NCBI GenBank assembly: GCA_029824495.1
Contig: JALGXY010000084.1
Span: 1 to 19,978, forward strand
DNA: 19,978 nucleotides
Source of the DNA: Fimbriimonadia bacterium
GTDB taxonomy: Bacteria > Armatimonadota > Fimbriimonadia > Fimbriimonadales > Fimbriimonadaceae
Direction of reading: 5' to 3'
Below, piece after piece: positions 1 to 8,609 of the stretch. Under the pieces are notes generated by a model. The model was not told the DNA's origin. It searched no databases and saw only the letters and a program-made list of their open reading frames with translations. Both the position numbers and the translations under genes were made by a program. Numbering within the stretch: position 1 is the first letter of the stretch; every line of letters begins with the position of its first letter.

Positions 1-100
1 AGCCCTGAGAAGCAGCAGACCGAATCTCGACGAGACTGCTATGAGCCACCTGTCAGCTCCAGGGCGCCGCTGCTAAATGTGCCATCAATGCCAGCAGACC

Positions 101-1195
101 TTAGGTGCCAATACTCAGGCCTTGCAGGATTCCCTCAATTTCATTGTCAAGTTCGTCCATGGCGGCGTCGTATCCACGGACGTGAATCCAGCAGGCATAG
201 CCGTCATGGACGGCCGTCAGCAGTAAGTGGTTCAACGCGTCTTCAACATCGATCTCCCTAAAGACTGAAATCAAGACGGGAATCCCGCTTCCCGTTGTTT
301 CTGACGCCTCATCGATCGACTCAAGCCCCGTCTCGGTCGCAACTGTCGCGAACAGATCGAAGATGTTGTCCTCGTGGAGGTCTTCCAATGATTTCGGAAG
401 ACGCAGGCTGACATCGGCCAGACTCAGAGTCAGGCGATAATCAGAATGTTGGCCCGCATCCCTTGTGGCGGTCATGATGAACTGGTCGGAATAGTCCCGC
501 GTCCACGTTTGAGGGACTTGGAGAGAGATCATCCCGTTCGCCAGACTGAAATCCATTGAAGAGGATGCTGGAGGGGGCGTGCCCATAGTGATGCCCGGGG
601 TGACAGCATCACCGTTTCGCGGCGGCGAATCGTTCCTGGTGACCACGTCCGAGGAATCATTACTGCCCCTGGTCCTCGTACGAGCCCCAGATTGCGAGCG
701 GCCCTCCTGAGAGGCTCGATGCCTCAATTCAGCCGGTGTCTCACGGGTGCGATTGGGCCGTACCGTAGGAGCCCAGGCCCCCGACTTAAACTCGGGGGCG
801 CGAGTCTTCCGATAGTTCCGATATCCCCCACCCGCCAACGCTGAAACAATGACGATGATGACGCAGACAACAATGGTAATCGTCTTGACCCTAGGATTCA
901 ATTCAGGCTGCTCAGAATCGCCGCCAGCCGGCTGTGATGATGCAGGGCCGGACTGCGGGCGCGGCCCAGGCTGCTGCGAAGGTCCTCCTTGTGTGTTTCC
1001 AGGTGGGGGCGGAGAAGCGGGCGGCGGCGATTGAGGAGGTGGAGCCTGAGCTTTGGGCGGCGGCTGGGGCGGCTGGCTCGCGCTCGGTGGCGGGACAGGT
1101 TCCGCCTGGGTAATAGGAGCACCACAACCAGTGCAAAACTTGTCGCCTTGGACAAGTTCGGTGCCACAACTCATGCAGAACTTGCTGGTTCCCAT
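101..1195 (-). CDS. zinc-ribbon, proline-rich single-pass membrane protein, last gene of the propeller/giant-protein operon
   Basis: 364 residues, function unknown. Residues 1-27 form a zinc ribbon (C7, C10, C21, C24). Residues 30-95 are a Pro/Gln/Ser-rich linker. One hydrophobic helix covers about 104-122 and is followed by a basic stretch (YRNYRKTR). Residues 130-210 are low-complexity Arg/Ser/Thr. Residues 213-362 form a mixed alpha/beta domain that starts with SSMDFSLANGMISLQVP and resembles the PsbP/Mog1-like fold of many small bacterial hypothetical proteins; this is a weak, pattern-based guess. The ATG at 1195 is chosen because the zinc ribbon begins at once; an AAGGAG at 1209-1214 lies 13 nt upstream, rather far. 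Only 51 nt separate it from the gene before it, so co-transcription is likely. Positive-inside bias around the helix would put the C-terminus in the cytoplasm, whereas zinc ribbons are normally cytosolic, so the topology is unresolved. Confidence 0.85.
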   Translation of the reverse strand: MGTSKFCMSCGTELVQGDKFCTGCGAPITQAEPVPPPSASQPPQPPPKAQAPPPQSPPPASPPPPGNTQGGPSQQPGPRPQSGPASSQPAGGDSEQPELNPRVKTITIVVCVIIVIVSALAGGGYRNYRKTRAPEFKSGAWAPTVRPNRTRETPAELRHRASQEGRSQSGARTRTRGSNDSSDVVTRNDSPPRNGDAVTPGITMGTPPPASSSMDFSLANGMISLQVPQTWTRDYSDQFIMTATRDAGQHSDYRLTLSLADVSLRLPKSLEDLHEDNIFDLFATVATETGLESIDEASETTGSGIPVLISVFREIDVEDALNHLLLTAVHDGYACWIHVRGYDAAMDELDNEIEGILQGLSIGT

Positions 1196-1246
1196 CTTCA
1201 GTTCATCGCTCCTTACGTAAGTTTGCCATAGGCATGTGAAAGCCGT

Positions 1247-2230
1247 CTACTTTTTCGTCGGTGTGCCACAGCTCCCACAAAAGACGGCCTCAGCAGCCAT
1301 CTGCTTGCCGCAGTTTCCGCAGAAGATGCTCTTTGGCTTGGCTTGGGGCTCTGGCTCCGGATTCACAGGCTTCGGCTGAGTCTGAGGCTCCTGCGGGAGC
1401 TCTTCAACTTGTACAGCCTCGGTTTTGATCACTGGATCACCGGGATCATCGAACACGTAGGGCTCTTCAGTCCAAACCTTGCCGCCTTCGGTCAGCTGCA
1501 GCAGCTTCTCACCTTTCAGTGCGATAAACGGGCAGCCTTCCACGCCCTTCCGCGGAAACAGCCCCTCATCGCCGTCCTCAATCCAAAGCAGCTTGCCGCT
1601 GTTCAGCCAAGGGCTCAAGTCGTAGTCGAAATCCTCTGGACGTGTCTCACATTCATACCATCCATATCCGCCGGAACGAGATGTGAAGGCGGCGTGGTTC
1701 ATCCCCCACGTGTTGAACCGCGGCACAGGAGCTTCGCAGTCTTCGCGAAAGTAGACGATCGCCCACGCATCATGCCGACCGATTGGTGCGCGACTGACAA
1801 CCGCAGTGACGCCGTCTCGCTCCAAAATGCGCGGTATCACAAACGGTCTGCCTGGCCCCGGCCTACACAGAAACGGCACGTTTTCGACCGGCTCTCGAAG
1901 ACTCACCGCGCCTGTGAAGGCATGCACACCCGACGGCAGCCGAGAAACTCGCCGGGCCGGGCCGTCGTAGTCCCACCACAATCCATCGAGCCCCATCGTA
2001 TCGATCGGGAAACTAAAGACTGCGCCGGTGTAGGGGTTGCGGGAAATCTCCACCACGGGAGTCCCTTCGAGATACTGATCCCAGAGTCGGGAGACCTCTT
2101 CGGTCGCCTCCTTGTCGATCTTCCCGCTCAAATCTGCGTCGATCATTCGATCCAGGGCAGCCTGATAACGAGACAGCAGCTCAGCTCTCGCTTCTGTGCT
2201 GAATACATTGTCCCGATTGACGAATTTCAT
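1247..2230 (-). CDS. candidate immunity/partner protein of the giant toxin-like protein, C-terminal zinc ribbon
   Basis: 327 residues. The ATG overlaps the stop codon of the 1724-residue gene (ATGA, 2228-2231), so translation is probably coupled. There is no signal peptide or membrane helix; the protein should be cytosolic. Residues 1-50 are helical. Residues 55-250 form a globular domain with distinctive motifs (SRNPYTGAVF, GLDGLWWDYDGPA, FLCRPGPGRPFVIPR, FNTWGMN, FDYDLSPWLNSGKLLWI, GVEGCPFI). I recognise these as a recurrent bacterial hypothetical family but know no activity for it. Residues 265-300 are a Pro/Gln/Glu linker, and residues 301-327 are a zinc ribbon (C304, C307, C318, C321). 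A gene fused translationally behind a toxin-like gene is the usual place for an immunity gene, so this is the prime candidate. That role is inferred from position only. A chaperone or adaptor is the main alternative. Confidence 0.88.
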   Translation of the reverse strand: MKFVNRDNVFSTEARAELLSRYQAALDRMIDADLSGKIDKEATEEVSRLWDQYLEGTPVVEISRNPYTGAVFSFPIDTMGLDGLWWDYDGPARRVSRLPSGVHAFTGAVSLREPVENVPFLCRPGPGRPFVIPRILERDGVTAVVSRAPIGRHDAWAIVYFREDCEAPVPRFNTWGMNHAAFTSRSGGYGWYECETRPEDFDYDLSPWLNSGKLLWIEDGDEGLFPRKGVEGCPFIALKGEKLLQLTEGGKVWTEEPYVFDDPGDPVIKTEAVQVEELPQEPQTQPKPVNPEPEPQAKPKSIFCGNCGKQMAAEAVFCGSCGTPTKK

Positions 2231-5200
2231 CAGAAGTCCGCATCCTCCTCTTCGTTCAGCTCAGCGTTTTGACGCCCCATCGTGGAGACTGCGCTCTGGC
2301 CGGTGGTCTGTGATTCGTCGAACGTGCTGCGGTAGGTCTCGACGTGCATATTGGAGACGTTGCCTTCCGCATCAATGTGCACCAAGCCTTCACCCTGTTG
2401 ACCGCTCGAGGTTCGGGCGAAGTGAGAGTCGATGATCTTATGATCGATTGCTTGGTTGCTTTCGAATTTCGATTGGGGTTGAATCGTGTTTCCGTGAGCG
2501 TCAGTCGTGGGCGGCGGCACTGTGCGATCGCTGTCGGAATAATCCCACTGACGATGTCCGCCGTGCTGAACCTTGAACGGTGGCTTCTCCAATTCCCTCA
2601 TCACCGCGTCGTACTTCTCCCCTGAGACCTTATTGCCTTCCGCGTCCCTGATGTCATAGATGTCGTGATCGCCGGTGTACGGGACACCATCAGAGTGAGT
2701 GATCACGCCAGTTTCTTCGTCCACGGTGACGCCCTTCTCCTTCAGCTTGTCCATGGAGGCTTTGTTGTTGGCGAACTCCTGCTTTCGCTGGTGATACCGA
2801 TCGATGAGCTTTCCGTACTCCGCATCCGAGAACCCTGGAGGCTTGGGAGGCGGGTTCGGACCCGGATCGAAGAAGCCGATCAAGCCGACGTCCTGCTGTC
2901 TGCGGCCCAGATAGACATCTAAAGGTGAAATCGACTTAGCTTTGAGATACATAGGCTTCGGATGTGCGCCGTTTTCGAGATGAACTCGGGCAGCGGGGTT
3001 TGTGGGGCGAATATACAGCTCCACGCCGTGTCTCCGGGCGATCTCTCTCGCAGCCTGCAGGTTGGCATCAGGCATTCCCGCGATGTCAGGCTTACTGCGG
3101 GCACGAGCGTATGCGTTTTGATCTTTTTCGTCGTACCCATGCCGGTTGTGGGGATCGAGTTCATCCAGCCATCCGATAACGCCAGGCAATTCCAGACCAT
3201 CGCGGTAGGCCGTGGCATTCCTCGCGATCGCTGTGCCGACCAGCTCCTCAGCAAGCATCTTCCCAGTTAGATAGAAGCACTCTGACAAAGAATGTGGATC
3301 CCCATTGTTCTTCGTCATCATGTAGAACTTAATGAAGTGGACTGTGGTGAATTTCGCGCAGGCGACAACTCCCGCCTCCAGAGGATTGCCTACCTTCTTC
3401 AATGCATCAACGTAGATGCCCTCTAAAGACACGGCATGAGCCAATGCGATATCAGTCGCCATCATGGGTGATCCCGCAATGAAGTTGTTGAACCACTGTT
3501 CCATCCAATCGACAGGATGCATCCCACCGGCCACCTTGTTCAGGAAGTCCGGGAGCGCATCCATCAGGACATTGAAGACTAAGTCGCCTGGAAACGGTAT
3601 GGCAACGGAGGCCATCGCCTGCCGGGTCAAGTTGAAGACATAGGCAGTCCAGTCCGCTGCGGTTGCCAGCCTGCCGTAGGCCTTCGCGCTGGAGAGAGAA
3701 CTCTCCGCTTCGAGTCGCAGGGAGTCGTGGGCGATGCTCCATATCTGATGCCGCAGCTCATACAGACCTTCTGCGCCGAGGTGTCGACCGTGAACGTCGA
3801 TAGTCTCTGATATCTGATCGTGCAGGTCACCAGGAGGAACGAATTTCAGGATGCTGCGGCAGTTGTCCTGCTCCTGAGCGATGAGTGCGGCCATCGCCGC
3901 GCTGGGGGCTGCCAAGGCACGGAACGGGTGGGTGATGGTCGTCTGCTCAGCATCTCCGGTCTTAAGATCAACGACAATTGTTGCCATCGCCTCCACCGGT
4001 TCGGGCGCTGGAATTTGAACCTCAGCCGACACTCCCCAAATCGTTGCTGCATAAACTCCCGTCTCACTGCCTTCTAAGCTGAAAAAGACCCCAGCACCCT
4101 TGAACACATTGGCCGCCCCTGGCATGCTTATGTCCTCCCAGCTTTGAACATTGAGATCAGAAATCGCCTCTAACGAGGTGTCGTAGGACTGTGATTCGTC
4201 ATCAAACTGCAGCGCCAGCACTTCAAGCTTGGCTGGCGGCTCTGCAGCCGGATCGAGTGGAAGTACGACCATCTCTGGGCGAAGGAGGACGCCTGGTTGC
4301 ACAAGCTTGATCGGGACTTCGAGCGTGTTCGTTCTGACTTCGCCGTTCCAGGAATCCGCGATTGCTGTCGCGCTCAGACTCCCTCCTCTGATTCCTGGGT
4401 TACCCAAACCTGGCCCCGGAGCATTTATGGTCAGCTCGAACCGGCCATCACCCAGCGCAGTCGGCTCGCCCTCAAGGTAGACGCGATCGACACCAAGGAT
4501 TGTGGACTCCAGCCTCCAGTCCTGGCCTTGGCTCATCTCCACCTCGACGAGAACGGTCCTCATCGGCCCGCCTGGCCTAACTGCAATCTCTGCTTCAGGG
4601 CAGGTTAATCGCGTCACAGCATCAACCGCCACGCGGAAGCTCTCCGACAGTGACTGACCGGTGAGGCTGACCCTCGCAAAGAACTCTATGCTTGACGGCG
4701 AGGACGCCGGCTCATGGTTTTCAGAGACACTGATGTCATAAACCTTCCAGTCCCCCTCATCCTCCGCTGCAGTAATGATGGCCAGATCAGCCCCTTCACC
4801 CTCGGCTGTGACCTCAAGGAATCCGTTCAGGAGGTTTGAAGTTCCGCTGAGGTAGAGGTCCATGAACGAACGATCAGCGGGGCTCACTCTCAATCGGACT
4901 CTGGCCTTCATTTCGCCATCCGCCCCGACCCGATCGTCCTGCTGGTCGATCTCCAATATCCAATCCGGAGGCTGGATGGTCAATCGCCCACCCTTGGAGA
5001 GCACTACGCCGCTTTCAAGCTCACACGTGGCTTCATATTCCGCCCAAAACGGTGGGTTCTTCTCAACATCTTCGAATGGAACCGCTGGCTTCATGTGCAG
5101 CTGCTTGCCCATGTAGTCATCTTCTGCCGGCACAGGGCCAGGGCCACCCACCCAATTTGCTTCATCTCCCGAGACCGAGAATTTAATCGAATCTTGAGGC

Positions 5201-7404
5201 GTCTCGGCATGGACATCAAAATCCGCGTCCTGACCGATCGGCTGATTCTCTGTTTCAAGCCTGGCAGTCACCACGACGAGATCTGAATTGGCCTGGGCTT
5301 CTGCTTCGCTCGGCTCAACCGAAAACCGGCTTTCTGTGCCGAGTTCAAGGTTGATTCGGCAGCGCTGAGTCACTGTGCCGTGTGGTGTGTCTAGTGAAGC
5401 CGTGACGTGGGCGATATAGGGGCCGTCAAGATCCTCCTGCCATTCCGGAAGTTTGAGTTCAAGCTGGCAGGAGACGCCGTCTGCGAAGGATTCTGGCAGG
5501 ATGCTGACAAGCTCTCCAGCGTTTCCGGTCAAAGAGAGCTTGATGAGCGGATTGCTTATGTTCTCCAAGTCCTCACACTCTTCGGGATCAGGACCACTCA
5601 CAGTGATCCAGGCCGAGAGGGACTGGGTGGAATCTTCTGCCAATCGGAGGACGGAATCTGACAAATGGAGCGTGATCGTGTAGTCGCCATACTCCATCTG
5701 ACCGTCGTCCAGGTCCGTTCCGAGTGCCCCGCCAACGCCGGCTGCAGCGGCGGCCGGCCGACTGTGAGAAACGAGAACGCCACCTGATTCCTCCCAATAA
5801 TCGCCGAGACCGCCATTAAACTCGTCCCGACCATGGTCATCAGCTAAAGCTTCCTCAGGCGACAGCCAAGCCAAAATGGCGCCCACCACAGAGCCGCCGA
5901 CGGCACCCAGCAGCAGTGTGCATCCTATCACCGGATCGACCGGCTTCTTGCGATGTGCCATGACCAGGAGGCCAGCGCCAGCCAGGAATGCAATGACTGC
6001 GTAAGTCAGCCTTTGATCTTTTCCCAGCAGCGAAGCCACGTAGAAGCCAGGAGCAGCGCCGAGAACAGCCAGCTGAACCACTTTTAGATCAAATTTAATC
6101 CTGCTCTTCGCTTGTTTGATTGCAGGAGCAATCACGCGCCTGGTCACGCCGATAAGGAAACGGGAGATGTATCGACCGACCGGGCCTGCTCCGATGAAGA
6201 ACATCCCGATCCCCATCGAGATTGTCGCTGGCCTGTTGACCCCAGAAGCGCTGCTGATCATTATGGCTGCGCCAATGCCGAAAGCCATCGACCCAAGCCC
6301 GAGCAGGCCCTTCGTCCGCATGCCTGAGATCATCGCAAACGGCGCAGATACGCCACGCAGAACCCGCTTCCAGCCCCCCTTTCTAAAGCCCGTAAAGACC
6401 AGCGAGGTCAGCAGCATGCCGACGATGCCCCAGATGTAGGCATACGAGCTCCCGTGTGAACTGTCAGGAAACCCGAACCCGGCGGCACCCGCACCAGCCC
6501 CGGTTGACCCTTGCGGGAAGAACAGCCATGAACCCCAAGGCCGCTGTTCATTCGTTCCCATGTTCACAAATCCTAGGGTGTAGGCATGGAGATAGAGCCC
6601 GCTGAAATATCCCAGACCGGCCATCACGGCCCGCATTACGATGGATCGGAAGAGCCTTTTGGGGAGGGCTCGAAGCATGGACTTGAGCTCTTCTTTTGCG
6701 CTGTCGGCCAGCGACTTGGCAAATCTCCGAGCCGGGCCGGCTGTTGACTGAGATTCGCGCGGCGGCTCAGCAGGTCGCCAGTCGGTGCCAGACCATTTCA
6801 GCCAACCCTGGGTCTCCGGGGAGAGCTGCCACCAGTCTCCATTTTCATCAACGGTCCTGAACCGCAGCACCCTCTCCTGGAACTCAGGCTCGGTGATTCG
6901 GCCTTGAGCTAAGTCAGCCTTCAACTCGGAAAAGCTGCGTTCAAACTCTGCAAACGGTGTTTCTTGCGCCGATGGCTGGCCGTCGGCTCGCCTCCTGGGC
7001 GGCTCGGCGGGATGCCACTCTTTTCCATCCCATCTAGTCCAAGCCCCAGACTCAGGTTCAACTGCCCAGACACTGCCATCAGGATCAGAAATCTGGATGC
7101 GCCCCACGGCCTCCTGGAACTGTGCCTGATCCACCTCGCCTTTGGAGAAGGAGTCCTTGAGCCGTTGGTATTTTAGGGCGGCATTGTCAAATTCGTCACC
7201 GTAGGGATCTCCCACCTCCCAGATAGAGCCGTCATGGCGAAGCCACTGTCCATCCGCGCCCTGCTGCCAGACAGAACCATCAGGTGCGGTCACCCTGATC
7301 TGGTCAAGCTCGCGCTGAAGCTGGTCCTCATTCAAGGCTCCTGCATCAGCTGCCTTGAGGACGTCCTTGCGCTTCGCCTCTGCTTCGCGGAACAGACTAG
7401 CCAA
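2230..7404 (-). CDS. giant seven-helix, Ig-like membrane protein with C-terminal CyaA/edema factor/ExoY-like nucleotidyl cyclase domain
   Basis: 1724 residues from a TTG start at 7404, supported by AAGGAGG (7412-7418) 7 nt upstream; it overlaps the preceding stop by 8 nt. Domain order: three copies of a Trp-rich repeat (about 25-66, 92-134, 171-215; pattern DGSVW...G.W..WDG..W.PAEPP); seven hydrophobic helices (about 255-277, 320-338, 368-386, 393-410, 441-459, 466-484, 490-514); a long beta-rich, Ig-like region (570-1160); a helical region (1165-1445); then 1448-1690, which resembles class II adenylate/guanylate cyclase toxins. Visible motifs are IRPTNP (R1466), HPKPMYLKAKS (K1483, K1490), GDHD (D1579, D1581) and VQHG (H1614). 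They match the known order of catalytic Arg, Lys, Mg-binding Asp-x-Asp and His in CyaA and edema factor. Positive charges alternate so that the C-terminal 1200 residues lie outside the cytoplasm. The catalytic His of CyaA/EF is a Lys here (K1488). The family assignment is from motifs only; activity is not shown. Confidence 0.85.
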   Translation of the reverse strand: MASLFREAEAKRKDVLKAADAGALNEDQLQRELDQIRVTAPDGSVWQQGADGQWLRHDGSIWEVGDPYGDEFDNAALKYQRLKDSFSKGEVDQAQFQEAVGRIQISDPDGSVWAVEPESGAWTRWDGKEWHPAEPPRRRADGQPSAQETPFAEFERSFSELKADLAQGRITEPEFQERVLRFRTVDENGDWWQLSPETQGWLKWSGTDWRPAEPPRESQSTAGPARRFAKSLADSAKEELKSMLRALPKRLFRSIVMRAVMAGLGYFSGLYLHAYTLGFVNMGTNEQRPWGSWLFFPQGSTGAGAGAAGFGFPDSSHGSSYAYIWGIVGMLLTSLVFTGFRKGGWKRVLRGVSAPFAMISGMRTKGLLGLGSMAFGIGAAIMISSASGVNRPATISMGIGMFFIGAGPVGRYISRFLIGVTRRVIAPAIKQAKSRIKFDLKVVQLAVLGAAPGFYVASLLGKDQRLTYAVIAFLAGAGLLVMAHRKKPVDPVIGCTLLLGAVGGSVVGAILAWLSPEEALADDHGRDEFNGGLGDYWEESGGVLVSHSRPAAAAAGVGGALGTDLDDGQMEYGDYTITLHLSDSVLRLAEDSTQSLSAWITVSGPDPEECEDLENISNPLIKLSLTGNAGELVSILPESFADGVSCQLELKLPEWQEDLDGPYIAHVTASLDTPHGTVTQRCRINLELGTESRFSVEPSEAEAQANSDLVVVTARLETENQPIGQDADFDVHAETPQDSIKFSVSGDEANWVGGPGPVPAEDDYMGKQLHMKPAVPFEDVEKNPPFWAEYEATCELESGVVLSKGGRLTIQPPDWILEIDQQDDRVGADGEMKARVRLRVSPADRSFMDLYLSGTSNLLNGFLEVTAEGEGADLAIITAAEDEGDWKVYDISVSENHEPASSPSSIEFFARVSLTGQSLSESFRVAVDAVTRLTCPEAEIAVRPGGPMRTVLVEVEMSQGQDWRLESTILGVDRVYLEGEPTALGDGRFELTINAPGPGLGNPGIRGGSLSATAIADSWNGEVRTNTLEVPIKLVQPGVLLRPEMVVLPLDPAAEPPAKLEVLALQFDDESQSYDTSLEAISDLNVQSWEDISMPGAANVFKGAGVFFSLEGSETGVYAATIWGVSAEVQIPAPEPVEAMATIVVDLKTGDAEQTTITHPFRALAAPSAAMAALIAQEQDNCRSILKFVPPGDLHDQISETIDVHGRHLGAEGLYELRHQIWSIAHDSLRLEAESSLSSAKAYGRLATAADWTAYVFNLTRQAMASVAIPFPGDLVFNVLMDALPDFLNKVAGGMHPVDWMEQWFNNFIAGSPMMATDIALAHAVSLEGIYVDALKKVGNPLEAGVVACAKFTTVHFIKFYMMTKNNGDPHSLSECFYLTGKMLAEELVGTAIARNATAYRDGLELPGVIGWLDELDPHNRHGYDEKDQNAYARARSKPDIAGMPDANLQAAREIARRHGVELYIRPTNPAARVHLENGAHPKPMYLKAKSISPLDVYLGRRQQDVGLIGFFDPGPNPPPKPPGFSDAEYGKLIDRYHQRKQEFANNKASMDKLKEKGVTVDEETGVITHSDGVPYTGDHDIYDIRDAEGNKVSGEKYDAVMRELEKPPFKVQHGGHRQWDYSDSDRTVPPPTTDAHGNTIQPQSKFESNQAIDHKIIDSHFARTSSGQQGEGLVHIDAEGNVSNMHVETYRSTFDESQTTGQSAVSTMGRQNAELNEEEDADF

Positions 7405-8503
7405 GAGCGAGCCTCCTTGCCGCCTCGCTGCTGATCCTCACAACTCCGTTGAGAGTCCCCAGCCAAACAGTGCCGTCAGAATCGGTCTTTATGACCGTGA
7501 TCTCGTCATGGGGAAGACCATCCTCCATGGTGATCACGTTGAAGGATCCCTCACTCCTGACCGCAAGGCCGTCGTTTTCAGATCCAAACCACAGTGCCCC
7601 TCCCTGATGCGGGCCGACCGAGCGGACTTTGAATCCGGCGAGTCCATCTGCCTTCGCTAAGGTATCGACAACCTCGAAGCCAGATTCACCTTCGCGCAGG
7701 GAGATTGCTCCCCCTTCTTCACCAAGCCCAGTTGCGACCCACAGTGCGCCGTCATGATCCTCGCAGATGTCATGAATGTATGGATGGGGCAGAACGTCTT
7801 TGCCCCAAGTCTGCACGCTGCCATCGTGAATCGAAGTCAGCCCTCCCTCGGGGTCTGAAGTGGACCCGATGAGTAGAGCCCCAGTTTTCGACCTGTAAAA
7901 CGCGTTGACGACAGGGCTGGCCAGACTCGAAGGTGAAATCCGCTGCTGCACCCCTGAGGAGGTGACTTCGACGATTCCAGCCGATGTCCCGACCAGCATG
8001 GAATCAGCGAGTGCGAGAAGGCAGTTGACTCGATTTGCCGGCAGACCGCTGCGCTTATCCCACGACTGAGAGCCCTGTTCGGTTATCTTCAGGAGGCCGT
8101 CAACGTGACCGATCCACAGATCGCCTGAAGGGTCAACTTCCAGAGACCGAATGTGAATTGGCTCAACCGGCAGCGAGACCTTTTGAATGAGGTCTCCGCT
8201 GGATGAATCGACCTGAAACAGGCCGTTCTTGCCCCCTACCCAGACGGTTTCGCCATCGAGTTCAACAGCCAGCACTTTGCCGGGCTCAACCGCGCGCACC
8301 CATCCCGCTGGAGCAGGCGCCAACTTGGGTTCAACAGGAGGCTTATAGAGCAGCACCGTCGCAAGACCAAGGGCAGCAAAGAACAGGATTATCGGATAGT
8401 TGGCTGCGAACCAACCTCGTTCTGAGCCCCGTAATCGGGCGGGTCCATGAGACTGCGAGTCTCCCGTATTTGAATCTGGGACCTGCACTTTGCCCTCGGC
8501 CAC
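7397..8503 (-). CDS. membrane-anchored seven-bladed beta-propeller (Reg_prop-like) protein
   Basis: 368 residues from GTG at 8503, the farthest upstream start before an in-frame stop. Residues 1-33 are polar with Arg residues, and one hydrophobic helix covers about 34-54 with no signal cleavage site. The protein is therefore probably a signal-anchored type II protein with the propeller in the periplasm. From about residue 75 to the end there are seven blades with the two-component-regulator propeller signature G.LWIG...GL: TVWVGGKNGLFQV, DLWIGHVDGLLKI, SMLVGTSAGIVEV, ALLIGSTSDPEGGL, ALWVATGLGEEGG, ALWFGSENDGLAV and TVWLGTLNGVVRI. In known proteins such repeats form the sensor part of hybrid histidine kinases. 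No kinase or DNA-binding domain is present here, so it can only bind or sense. It is the first gene of the operon, and its TAG stop lies inside the start region of the giant protein. A role as periplasmic partner or sensor for that protein is inferred. Confidence 0.88.
   Translation of the reverse strand: MAEGKVQVPDSNTGDSQSHGPARLRGSERGWFAANYPIILFFAALGLATVLLYKPPVEPKLAPAPAGWVRAVEPGKVLAVELDGETVWVGGKNGLFQVDSSSGDLIQKVSLPVEPIHIRSLEVDPSGDLWIGHVDGLLKITEQGSQSWDKRSGLPANRVNCLLALADSMLVGTSAGIVEVTSSGVQQRISPSSLASPVVNAFYRSKTGALLIGSTSDPEGGLTSIHDGSVQTWGKDVLPHPYIHDICEDHDGALWVATGLGEEGGAISLREGESGFEVVDTLAKADGLAGFKVRSVGPHQGGALWFGSENDGLAVRSEGSFNVITMEDGLPHDEITVIKTDSDGTVWLGTLNGVVRISSEAARRLALG
7412..7418 (-). promoter_or_regulatory. 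Shine-Dalgarno that fixes the TTG start of the giant protein
   Basis: The minus-strand sequence AAGGAGG lies 7 nt before the TTG at 7404-7402. It is the strongest ribosome binding site I see in the window and decides the start in favour of TTG, 8 nt inside the preceding gene. Confidence 0.8.
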
Positions 8504-8547
8504 AAGGCTTCGATCGACTCAGCCCAATGCCATTGACCTTTCGCATA

Positions 8548-8570
8548 ATTCTATCAGAAACCTGGCCGCG
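8548..8570 (-). promoter_or_regulatory. candidate promoter of the minus-strand operon
   Basis: On the minus strand an extended -10 element TGATAGAAT places TAGAAT at 8553-8548. A weak -35 (TTGTCC) lies 16 nt farther upstream. The predicted RNA start near 8541 gives a leader of about 38 nt before the GTG at 8503. This is a sequence match only. Confidence 0.45.
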
Positions 8571-8609
8571 GACAATCAACAATCTTAAAGAAGACGACGG
8601 AGAGACGCT

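Noticed and set aside
1343..2272. 309-codon plus-strand frame opposite the partner gene
   Set aside because: It is the antisense shadow of the 1247-2230 gene, which has domain motifs and a coupled start.
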